Source of the DNA: Anaerolineae bacterium
GTDB lineage: Bacteria; Chloroflexota; Anaerolineae; SpSt-313
NCBI GenBank assembly: GCA_023511475.1
Contig: JAIMBM010000282.1
Location: 1 to 5,070 of the forward strand
Reading direction: 5' to 3'
DNA length: 5,070 nucleotides
The notes under the pieces were generated by a model, which was not told the origin of the DNA, did not search any database, and worked only from the letters and a program-made list of their open reading frames with translations. Below, piece by piece: positions 1 through 5,070 of the stretch. The position numbers and the translations under genes are program-made. Each line of letters starts with the position of its first letter. Positions within the stretch are counted from its first letter, which is position 1.

Positions 1-205
1 GATCACGTCCTAACGCTACTACGCGCACAGCCGCAGCTAGACCGGCTTTCCTGCTGCCCGCCGCCGCACCCGGTCGCTGAGGATGAGGTGGATCCGGCGC
101 GCCAGCCGTGAGTGCTTTGTGTCCGTGCGAAGGCGTTGCCTGCTCTATCTCAGGTGGAAGTGCTGATGACCCGGGGGGAGGACGCTTGACGACGCTGGTG
201 GCCAG
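1..205. other. Upstream region, possibly the 3' end of a truncated gene
   Basis: No protein is recognised here. One plus-strand frame is open from base 1 to a TGA at 109-111, then open again to a second TGA at 187-189. The other two plus frames hit stops early (TAA at 11-13, TGA at 78-80). This could be the last ~36 codons of a gene lying outside the window, but the translated residues match no family I know. A G-rich purine stretch (GGGGGGAGGA, about 173-182) resembles a ribosome binding site but lies too far from the ATG at 206 to serve it. I see no convincing promoter or terminator. Confidence 0.25.
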
Positions 206-1264
206 ATGCTGATTGCGCGTGCACCCGTTCGGATCAGCTTCGCAGGCGGCGGGACCGACCTACCTGCGTACTACACGCGGTACGGAGGCATGGTCGTCAG
301 CTCGGCCATCGACAAGTACTTCTACGTCTTCCTCACGGTGCACAGGGGCGAGAACACCCAGATCATGTCCTCCGACTACCAGACCTTCTACCGCCAGCCG
401 GTGGGGCAGGACATGCTCTGGGAGGGTGACCTGGCGCTGCCGCGGGCTGTCCTCAACCATTTCGACATCCGGGAGGGACTGTCGATGTTCCTTGCCTCGC
501 AGGTGCCTCCGGGGACGGGTCTGGGCTCCTCCAGCACCGTGGCCGTTGCCATGATCAAGGCGCTCTCGGCGCTGCGGGGGCAGCCGCTGAGCCGGAAAGA
601 GGTCGCCGAGCTGGCATGCACCGTGGAGATCGAGAAGATGGGCATGCCCATCGGCAAGCAGGACCAGTATGCGGCGGCCTTTGGTGGGCTGAACGCCATC
701 ACCTTCAGCCGGGAGGGCGTGGCCGTGGAGCCGGTGAGGGCGAGGCCGGAGGTGATCCAGACTCTGGAGCGCGACATCCTGCTCTTCTTCACCGGCACGG
801 CGCGCAACTCGGCCGACATCCTCTCCCGGCAGCGGGAATCGAGCGCCCGCGACGAGCCGCGGGTGATCGAATCGCTGCATGCCATCAAGGCGATGGCGAA
901 GGAGACGCTGGCATGCCTGGAGGAAGGCGACCTCACCCGCTACGGCCGGCTGCTGCACGAATCCTGGCAGCGGAAGAAGCAGCTCGCACCCGGCATCACC
1001 AACCCGCTGATCGACGAGTGTTATGAGGCAGCGCTCAGGGCCGGGGCTGTCGGGGGCAAGATCACGGGCGCGGGCGGCGGAGGCTTCCTGATGGTCTACT
1101 GCGAGCCGCCCTTCCAGGAAGCGGTGACACAGGCACTCGAGGCGCGTGGCTTGAGGCGCATGGAGTTCCGCTTTGACTACGAGGGGGCGCGTATCCTCGT
1201 GCACTCCCGGAGGCGTGATGGCTGGCGCCAGCCCGTCCGACGCTCTGGCCGGCCCGGCGCGTAG
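206..1264 (+). CDS. hddA: GHMP-family sugar kinase, HddA-like (D-glycero-D-manno-heptose 7-phosphate kinase type)
   Basis: This is a cytoplasmic small-molecule kinase of 352 residues, close to the usual family length. All GHMP signatures are visible: the N-terminal substrate-binding motif RAPVRISFAGGGTDLP (residues 5-20), the ATP-binding loop PPGTGLGSSSTV (101-112), the KQDQYAAAFGG segment (151-161) whose D153 is the likely catalytic base, and the C-terminal glycine-rich motif GGKITGAGGGG (283-293). The AGGGTDLP start and the KQDQYAAAFGG block are typical of the HddA branch, which phosphorylates heptose 7-phosphate at C1 on the way to GDP-heptose for capsule, LPS or S-layer glycans. ATG 206 is chosen because family members begin just before the R(A/S)P motif; its ribosome site is weak (GGTGG, 197-201). 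The tail after residue 334 is arginine-rich and looks like a lineage-specific extension. No other heptose genes are in view, so the exact sugar is inferred; a related sugar kinase is possible. Confidence 0.87.
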   Translation: MLIARAPVRISFAGGGTDLPAYYTRYGGMVVSSAIDKYFYVFLTVHRGENTQIMSSDYQTFYRQPVGQDMLWEGDLALPRAVLNHFDIREGLSMFLASQVPPGTGLGSSSTVAVAMIKALSALRGQPLSRKEVAELACTVEIEKMGMPIGKQDQYAAAFGGLNAITFSREGVAVEPVRARPEVIQTLERDILLFFTGTARNSADILSRQRESSARDEPRVIESLHAIKAMAKETLACLEEGDLTRYGRLLHESWQRKKQLAPGITNPLIDECYEAALRAGAVGGKITGAGGGGFLMVYCEPPFQEAVTQALEARGLRRMEFRFDYEGARILVHSRRRDGWRQPVRRSGRPGA

Positions 1265-1310
1265 CCCGGCGGCGACCGGACGCAGCCGAAACATGCTCCT
1301 GTGGCAGCAA

Positions 1311-1315
1311 AGGAG
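1311..1315 (+). promoter_or_regulatory. Ribosome binding site that decides the co-polymerase start
   Basis: AGGAG sits six bases before the GTG at 1322. The in-frame GTG at 1301 would give seven more residues but has no purine-rich element in front of it. This favours translation from 1322. Confidence 0.65.
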
Positions 1316-1321
1316 AGAGGA

Positions 1322-3082
1322 GTGGAAGAGCAGCAGACCATAGCGCTGGCCGTCAGGCAGCTACTGGCCCTGCTGCGGCGCTGGGCGTGGCTGGTGGTGC
1401 TGTGTGCGGCCCTCGGTGCGGGCGTGGCCTACGGAGTCAGCGCGCGGTCGACACCGGTCTATGAAGCGACGGCCCTGCTGCTCGTCCACGAGGGTCAGAA
1501 GCCGACCGGGCCAGACTATGACGCCGTCCTGGTGAGCGAACGCCTGGTTACGACGTACGCCGAGCTGCTGAAGGGAGGGCCGGTCCTCACTGAGGTGGCC
1601 GCCCGCCTGGGCCTGAAGGGCGCGGGTGCGCTCGGCCGGATGGTTGACGTCCAGCCGGTGCGTGACACGCAGTTGCTCCGCCTGCGGGTGCGGCACTCCA
1701 GTGCCGAGATGGCTGCCCGCCTGGCGAACACGGTCTGCCAGGTCTTTATCGAGCAGAACGCGCGCCGGCAGGCGGCCCGGCTGACGTCCGCCATGGAGGC
1801 CGTCGCCAGCCAGATGAACTCCCTGCAGAAGGCGATGAGCGACACCGAGGCGCAGATCGAGAAGGTGCGCGGCACCCAGCCGACCGACAGCGCCGAGCTG
1901 GCGCGGCTGGAAGCGGTGCTCTCTCAGCACCGCACGAACTATAGCAGCCTGCTGCAGAGCTACGAGGAGCTATCCATGGCCCGGGCCTCCGGCGGGGAGA
2001 CGATCAGCGTGATCGAGCCGGCGACGCCGCCGGGGACGCCGGTTGCTCCCCGGCCTATGCTGAACGCGGCAGCGGCGGGTCTGCTCGGGGTGGTGCTGGC
2101 GGCCGGTGCCGCGCTGCTATCGGAGCATCTGAACGACACGATCAGCTCGGCGCGTGATGTCGCGCGTGCGGTGCGGCTGCCTGCTCTGGCGACGATCGGC
2201 AGCTGGGGCGCGCGCGACGGTCCAGAGGGGCTGCTCATGGCGCTCCGCCCCGGCGCTCAGGAGGGCGAGGGCTATCGCCTGCTGCGGGCGGCCGTGTCGG
2301 CTGCGCTGCCCGCGACGGGCAGGGTGGGCAGGGTGCTGCTCGTCACCAGCCCCATGCCCTGCGAGGGCAAGACCACAACTCTCGCCAACCTGGGGGTGGC
2401 CCTGGCACAGAGCGGCAAGCGCGTTGTGCTGGTCGATGCAAACCTCCGCAACCCTGGCCTGCACCGGGTCTTTGGACTGCCCCAAGAGCCCGGGCTGGGG
2501 ACCCTGCTGGGTGCGGGGGAGCACGAGCTCCGCAGCGGAGCCTTGCGGGAGACGATGGTGCCAGGGCTGAAGGTGCTTGCGACTGGTCAGCTGCCGCAGA
2601 GTGTGGCGGAGGTGCTGGACCGACCGGAAATGGCAGCGCTCCTGAGGGGCCTCCGCTCCGAGGCTGACTATGTACTGGTCGACAGCCCGGCAGTTCTGGG
2701 CGTGTCGGATGCAGCCATCCTCGCCGAAAGCGCCGATGCCGTGCTGCTGGTCGTGGAGGCGCGGATGACCCGGCTGGAGGCGCTGGCACACGCCGTGGCT
2801 TCGCTGCAGCCGGCCGGGAAACGGCTCCTGGGCGTGGTGCTCAACCGGGGGACGCCGCCGTGCAGCGATGCATACTACCCCGGCCGCCCGGCAGGCGTCT
2901 CCGGGGACGTGGGAGCGGCTAAGGGAGTGCGGCGGCTGGTCGCGAGGTGGCGCAGACGGCGCGAGGAACCGCTGCAGAGGCCTAAGGACTCCAATCCGGG
3001 GGCAGCGGGAGGTCCCGCGCCAGGAGGTCCGCTGCCGTCTCGCGCCGCTGAAGGAGAACAGCCTTCCCATCGCGGACGATGA
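1322..3082 (+). CDS. Polysaccharide co-polymerase fused to BY-kinase-like ATPase (Wzc/CpsD type)
   Basis: This inner-membrane protein would control chain length and export of a surface polysaccharide. From GTG 1322 it has 586 residues (593 if GTG 1301 is used). Order: Wzz-type N-terminus with first membrane helix (~21-39); extracytoplasmic region with a likely coiled coil (~150-218); proline-rich motif TPPGTPVAPRP (~235-245) leading into the second helix (~246-270); cytoplasmic ATPase. The ATPase shows EX2RX2R (E316, R319, R322), Walker A SPMPCEGKTTT (K350), Walker A' VVLVDANLR (D372) and Walker B YVLVDSP (D454). Two features are unusual: Walker A' reads DxN where BY-kinases have DxD, and the C-terminus has only one Tyr-Tyr pair (518-519) instead of a tyrosine cluster, followed by an Arg-rich then Gly/Pro-rich tail. 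ATP binding seems secure; tyrosine autokinase activity is doubtful. It lies 57 bases after the sugar kinase, probably in one operon, and its last 101 bases overlap lysA on the other strand. Confidence 0.9.
   Translation: MEEQQTIALAVRQLLALLRRWAWLVVLCAALGAGVAYGVSARSTPVYEATALLLVHEGQKPTGPDYDAVLVSERLVTTYAELLKGGPVLTEVAARLGLKGAGALGRMVDVQPVRDTQLLRLRVRHSSAEMAARLANTVCQVFIEQNARRQAARLTSAMEAVASQMNSLQKAMSDTEAQIEKVRGTQPTDSAELARLEAVLSQHRTNYSSLLQSYEELSMARASGGETISVIEPATPPGTPVAPRPMLNAAAAGLLGVVLAAGAALLSEHLNDTISSARDVARAVRLPALATIGSWGARDGPEGLLMALRPGAQEGEGYRLLRAAVSAALPATGRVGRVLLVTSPMPCEGKTTTLANLGVALAQSGKRVVLVDANLRNPGLHRVFGLPQEPGLGTLLGAGEHELRSGALRETMVPGLKVLATGQLPQSVAEVLDRPEMAALLRGLRSEADYVLVDSPAVLGVSDAAILAESADAVLLVVEARMTRLEALAHAVASLQPAGKRLLGVVLNRGTPPCSDAYYPGRPAGVSGDVGAAKGVRRLVARWRRRREEPLQRPKDSNPGAAGGPAPGGPLPSRAAEGEQPSHRGR
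2317..2334 (+). repeat. Tandem 9-base repeat inside the co-polymerase gene
   Basis: GGGCAGGGT occurs twice in direct succession. It keeps the reading frame and encodes Gly-Arg-Val twice, just before the beta strand that leads into Walker A. It is probably a small in-frame slippage duplication with no regulatory role. Confidence 0.6.
2982..3082. other. Convergent overlap between co-polymerase and lysA 3' ends
   Basis: The co-polymerase frame runs to TGA 3080-3082, while lysA ends at a TAG read from the minus strand at 2982-2984. The lysA side is the conserved one: residues up to RRETAADLL match the usual C-terminus of diaminopimelate decarboxylases. The co-polymerase side is a low-complexity Gly/Pro/Ser tail of about 33 residues. 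No hairpin followed by a T-run is seen for either direction, so the two transcripts probably overlap as antisense RNA. Confidence 0.85.
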
Positions 3083-4304
3083 CGACGGCCGGCCGGGGGA
3101 CCAGGTTATAGTTGGAGGACATGGCCAGGCAGTAGGCGCCGGCCCTCGGCACGGCTATCAGGTCCTCAGCCTCGAGGCGGGGGAGAGGGACGTCCCGCGC
3201 GATGATGTCGCCGGATTCGCAGAAGCGGCCGGCAAGGGTCACGACCTCCTCCGGGGCTGCAGCGGCCCGGTCGGCGGCGAGGGCGGTGTAGCGGGCGCCA
3301 TAGAGGGCAGGGCGGATGTTATCTCCCATGCCGCCGTCGAGGCACAGGTAGGTGCGCCCCCCGGGTATCTCCTTGCGGCTCCGTACCCGATACAGGGCGA
3401 CCCCTGCGGGGCCCACGATGGCCCGGCCCAGCTCGATCACCAGCGTTGGCAGCGGCAGCCTGTGCCGTGCGCAACGCTCGACCGCGGCCCGGGCGATCGC
3501 CTCGCCGTAGGCGGCGAGGGGGAGATCGGCCTCCTCGGGGCTCGTGGCCGCGCCCCAGCCGCCGCCGGGGCTTAGCTCCTGCGGGGCGAAGCCGACGCTG
3601 GCCGCAAGGTCGAGGAGCAGGGCGGTCGCGCGGGCAAAGGGCTCCGGCTGAAAGACCTGCGAGCCGATATGTGCGTGGAGCCCAACAACCTGCAGGCCGG
3701 CCATGGCGAGGGCCTGTCGCAGAGCATCCGCGGCCGCGCCCGTCTCCAGGGTAAAGCCGAACTTGGAGTCGAGGAGCCCGGTCTTGCGGTGCGGGTGGGT
3801 GTGGACGTCGATCCCCGGGGCAACGCGCAGCCATACCCTCTGCCGTGCCGACCGGCCTGCCGTCAGCCGGCGCAGAAGCTCCAGCTCATGGAGGTTGTCG
3901 ACGACAATGGTGCCGATGCCCCAGTCGAGGGCCTCGGAGAGCTCGGCAGTGCTCTTGCTGTTGCCGTGCAGGTGAACGCGCTGCGGGGCAAAGCCGGCCG
4001 CCCGGGCAACCGCCATCTCGCCGGCCGAGGTAACGTCGAGGTCGAGGCCTTCGCACTGGAGGATCTGGGCCAGGCCGAGGCAGAGGAATGCCTTACCGGC
4101 ATAGGCCAGGCGATGGGGGCCCGGGTAGCCCTCAAGCGCCGAGCGGGCCTCGCGCATGCGGGCGCGGAGCGTCTCTGCGTCGTAGACGTAGAGGGGCGTG
4201 CCGAACTCGCGCGCCAGGTCGCCGGCGAGGCACCCGCCGAGCCAGAGCCGGCCACCGGCGTCGACCCTGGTGGTGATCGGGAAGAGATCGAGCGGCGTGG
4301 TCAC
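2982..4304 (-). CDS. lysA: Diaminopimelate decarboxylase
   Basis: LysA is a PLP-dependent cytoplasmic enzyme that converts meso-diaminopimelate to L-lysine and CO2, the last step of bacterial lysine synthesis. The 440-residue product is of typical length, with an alanine-racemase-like barrel then a C-terminal beta domain. Visible landmarks: PLP lysine K71 in AYAGKAFLC, HLHGNSKS (111-118), HAHIGSQ (210-216), phosphate-binding SPGGGWG (245-251), ELGR (291-294), GRFCESGD (359-366) with C362 and D366 expected to reach the partner subunit's active site, and AGAY with Y391 followed by SSNYN (396-400). All key catalytic residues are present. The usual EPGR motif reads ELGR here. Start is GTG at 4304, supported by AGGGGA nine bases upstream and by the N-terminus length. 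It follows the ANTAR regulator by 73 bases on the same strand, suggesting co-transcription. Identification is secure; lysA is the only lysine-pathway gene in view. Confidence 0.95.
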   Translation of the reverse strand: MTTPLDLFPITTRVDAGGRLWLGGCLAGDLAREFGTPLYVYDAETLRARMREARSALEGYPGPHRLAYAGKAFLCLGLAQILQCEGLDLDVTSAGEMAVARAAGFAPQRVHLHGNSKSTAELSEALDWGIGTIVVDNLHELELLRRLTAGRSARQRVWLRVAPGIDVHTHPHRKTGLLDSKFGFTLETGAAADALRQALAMAGLQVVGLHAHIGSQVFQPEPFARATALLLDLAASVGFAPQELSPGGGWGAATSPEEADLPLAAYGEAIARAAVERCARHRLPLPTLVIELGRAIVGPAGVALYRVRSRKEIPGGRTYLCLDGGMGDNIRPALYGARYTALAADRAAAAPEEVVTLAGRFCESGDIIARDVPLPRLEAEDLIAVPRAGAYCLAMSSNYNLVPRPAVVIVRDGKAVLLQRRETAADLLARDLPLPPDWSP

Positions 4305-4377
4305 GCTCCAAGGTCCCCTGGCAGAGCACTGTACATAAGCGCACCACCTCTCGGGCGAAGACGTCGCGAAGCAGCAG
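4305..4377 (-). other. 73-base spacer between the ANTAR regulator and lysA
   Basis: On the minus strand this spacer holds the lysA ribosome site (AGGGGA, nine bases before GTG 4304). Only weak hairpins can be drawn, for example a 4-bp GCGA/TCGC stem near its 5' end. There is no stem followed by a T-run, so no terminator separates the two genes, and read-through into lysA is likely. I find no clear promoter of its own. Confidence 0.5.
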
Positions 4378-4385
4378 CTAGCTGC
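4374..4385. repeat. 12-base perfect palindrome at the ANTAR gene stop codon
   Basis: GCAGCTAGCTGC is its own reverse complement and is nearly centred on the TAG stop (4378-4380) of the ANTAR gene. It could fold as a 4-bp stem with a four-base loop or act as a small dyad, but it does not extend further and has no T-run. Function is unknown and it may be chance. Confidence 0.5.
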
Positions 4386-4947
4386 GCCTGCCGGTCCGCA
4401 GGACCTCTTCGCTGACGTCTCGTATAGAGCGGCGCTCGCGCACGGCCTTGGCCTGCAGGTAGTGAGAGGCCTCAGCCTCGCGCCAGCCGTGCGCTTTCAT
4501 GAGCACCCTTTTCGCCTCCTCGAGCACCTGCAGGATGCGCATGGCCGACTGCAGATCGGCAGCCTCCCGCCGGAGGGTCTGCGTCTCCTCAAAGCGGGCG
4601 AGGGCAATCTCGAGGGCGGGGGCGAGGTCGATCGGGCGCACGGGCTTGGTCAGGTAAGCGTGGACGGCGAGGCTTGCCGCCCGGGCGACCAGGTCGGGGC
4701 TCGAGTAGGCGGTGAGGATGATGACGGGCACCGGCCGCTCGGCGGTGATGGCTTCGGCGGCGTCGAGGCCGTCCATCTGTGGCATCTTGATGTCGAGGAT
4801 CACGAGATCGGGCTGGGTGGCGCGCGCCATCTCGACCGCCTGTGTGCCGTCGCTGACGGCGGCGACGACCTCGTGCCCCATCTCCTCGAGCGTGGCCGTG
4901 AGGCCGAGACGGATGATGCCCTCATCATCTGCAATCAGGATGCGCAC
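4378..4947 (-). CDS. Response regulator with CheY-like receiver and ANTAR RNA-binding domain
   Basis: This is a two-domain antitermination-type regulator of 189 residues. The receiver (about 1-118) has the complete phosphorylation set: acidic pair D7-D8, phospho-acceptor D52 in LVILDIKMPQMDG, T79 and K101 in LTKP. A helical linker (about 115-135) leads to the ANTAR domain (about 135-185), recognised by LEEAKRVLMKAHGWREAEA, then a YLQAKA helix and the basic RRSIRDVSEEVL end. Known receiver-ANTAR proteins dimerise on phosphorylation and bind paired hexaloop RNA hairpins to prevent termination, often of nitrogen or amine-use genes. The start is placed at GTG 4947 because AGGAGGT lies five bases before it and the receiver begins there with MRILIADDE; an in-frame upstream start at 5025 would add 26 residues with no domain character. 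No partner histidine kinase is in the window. It lies upstream of lysA and probably shares its transcript. Its RNA target is unknown. Confidence 0.92.
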   Translation of the reverse strand: MRILIADDEGIIRLGLTATLEEMGHEVVAAVSDGTQAVEMARATQPDLVILDIKMPQMDGLDAAEAITAERPVPVIILTAYSSPDLVARAASLAVHAYLTKPVRPIDLAPALEIALARFEETQTLRREAADLQSAMRILQVLEEAKRVLMKAHGWREAEASHYLQAKAVRERRSIRDVSEEVLRTGRRS

Positions 4948-4952
4948 AGCCG

Positions 4953-4959
4953 ACCTCCT
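4953..4959 (-). promoter_or_regulatory. Strong ribosome binding site of the ANTAR regulator
   Basis: The minus strand reads AGGAGGT followed by the five-base spacer CGGCT and then GTG at 4947. It is the best Shine-Dalgarno sequence in the window and it fixes the start of the regulator gene. Confidence 0.8.
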
Positions 4960-4986
4960 CTGACCGTCCGGGTATGTCAGCCCCCC

Positions 4987-4997
4987 AGCCTGCCCGC
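4987..4997 (-). repeat. 11-base direct repeat, copy near the ANTAR gene
   Basis: On the minus strand this reads GCGGGCAGGCT, identical to the copy at 5048-5058, 61 bases away. Here the flanks form only a short stem (C-G, G-C, G-U) around the six-base loop GGGCAG. Confidence 0.6.
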
Positions 4998-5012
4998 CTG
5001 TGCTCTGGCCGC

Positions 5013-5049
5013 AGGGCTCTCGCACACGAAAAAAAGCCCTCAGTGCGAG
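5013..5049 (-). promoter_or_regulatory. Competing helices with internal T-run in the ANTAR leader
   Basis: On the minus-strand transcript CTCGCAC (5049-5043) pairs perfectly with GTGCGAG (5025-5019), seven base pairs. AGGGCT (5040-5035) pairs perfectly with AGCCCT (5018-5013), six base pairs. The two helices cross, so as plain hairpins they exclude each other, and the first also uses bases of the hexaloop hairpin at 5045-5062. A run of seven T (5035-5029) lies between the arms. The arrangement resembles a switching leader, but no helix is followed directly by the T-run, so it is not a standard terminator. Confidence 0.4.
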
Positions 5050-5062
5050 CCTGCCCGCTCGC
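5045..5062 (-). promoter_or_regulatory. Perfect hairpin with six-base loop in the ANTAR leader
   Basis: The minus-strand transcript reads GCGAGC, loop GGGCAG, GCTCGC: six perfect pairs closing a hexaloop. It lies about 100 bases before the start of an ANTAR protein, a family that binds hexaloop hairpins. Against this role, the loop has G at position 1 and C at position 4, whereas known ANTAR targets have A and G there. It could instead belong to the end of a gene outside the window. Confidence 0.45.
5048..5058 (-). repeat. 11-base direct repeat, copy inside the hexaloop hairpin
   Basis: The minus strand reads GCGGGCAGGCT and spans the loop and adjoining stem bases of the hairpin at 5045-5062. 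It is identical to the copy at 4987-4997. Confidence 0.6.
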
Positions 5063-5070
5063 GTCCAAGG

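Noticed and set aside
108..212. Small frame of 34 codons from a GTG, overlapping the kinase start
   Set aside because: It has no ribosome binding site and no recognisable sequence. A translationally coupled leader peptide is possible but unsupported.
186..214. TTGACG at 186-191 as a promoter -35 box
   Set aside because: At the proper spacing the sequence is CTGATT, a poor -10 box, and it would lie inside the coding sequence of the kinase.
260..1294. Long open frame on the minus strand opposite the sugar kinase (344 codons)
   Set aside because: It is a GC-driven shadow of the kinase gene. Its translation is rich in His, Arg and Pro, with no recognisable domain, and the plus-strand gene has clear GHMP motifs.
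2117..3070. Long open frame on the minus strand opposite the co-polymerase ATPase domain (317 codons)
   Set aside because: It lacks any family motif and lies opposite Walker A, A' and B motifs that are plainly coding on the plus strand.
2868..3575. Plus-strand open frame of 235 codons across the end of lysA
   Set aside because: It is a shadow of lysA; its translation has no domain and the conserved PLP-enzyme motifs are on the minus strand.
3669..4415. Plus-strand open frame of 248 codons opposite lysA
   Set aside because: Same reason: the opposite strand encodes the conserved barrel of diaminopimelate decarboxylase, and this frame shows no motif or ribosome site.
5013..5049. H-type pseudoknot made from the two crossing helices
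   Set aside because: No bases separate the two 3' arms (5019 and 5018), leaving no loop to span the seven-pair stem, so a classical pseudoknot is sterically unlikely. Mutually exclusive hairpins are the simpler reading.
5029..5062. Intrinsic terminator formed by the hexaloop hairpin and the T-run on the minus strand
   Set aside because: Nine bases (ACTGAGGGC) separate the stem from the T-run, whereas an intrinsic terminator needs the T-run directly after the stem.

Overview
The window is GC-rich bacterial DNA (about two-thirds G+C by eye) carrying four confidently readable protein genes. They form two convergent pairs: two genes on the plus strand (206-3082) and two on the minus strand (4947 down to 2982). 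Three of the four probably start at GTG. No rRNA, tRNA, CRISPR array, insertion sequence or phage gene is visible. The phylum cannot be fixed from this sequence. The GC content, a single-chain co-polymerase/BY-kinase and a receiver-ANTAR regulator would fit several high-GC lineages, such as Armatimonadota, Chloroflexota, Actinomycetota or high-GC Firmicutes-like groups.

Plus-strand pair (surface polysaccharide). Positions 1-205 hold no recognisable gene, perhaps only the tail of one that begins outside the window. A GHMP-family sugar kinase of the HddA type follows (206-1264). After a 57-base gap comes a polysaccharide co-polymerase fused to a BY-kinase-like ATPase (about 1322-3082). Together they look like the edge of an exopolysaccharide, capsule or glycan locus: one protein phosphorylates a sugar precursor and the other controls polymerisation or export at the membrane. 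The ATPase has a non-standard Walker A' motif (DxN instead of DxD) and lacks the usual C-terminal tyrosine cluster.

Minus-strand pair (regulation and lysine synthesis). A response regulator with a CheY-like receiver and a C-terminal ANTAR RNA-binding domain (4378-4947) is followed, 73 bases downstream, by diaminopimelate decarboxylase lysA (2982-4304). The last 101 bases of the co-polymerase gene and of lysA overlap tail to tail, with no terminator between them.

The most interesting non-coding stretch is the leader of the ANTAR gene (4948-5070). On its transcript it can form a perfect 6-bp hairpin with a six-base loop. It can also form two further helices that exclude each other, one of which competes with that hairpin, and it carries a T-run and an 11-base direct repeat. 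ANTAR proteins are known to bind pairs of hexaloop hairpins, so autoregulation is worth testing, although the loop bases do not match the known consensus. No clearly new biological system can be demonstrated from the sequence alone.
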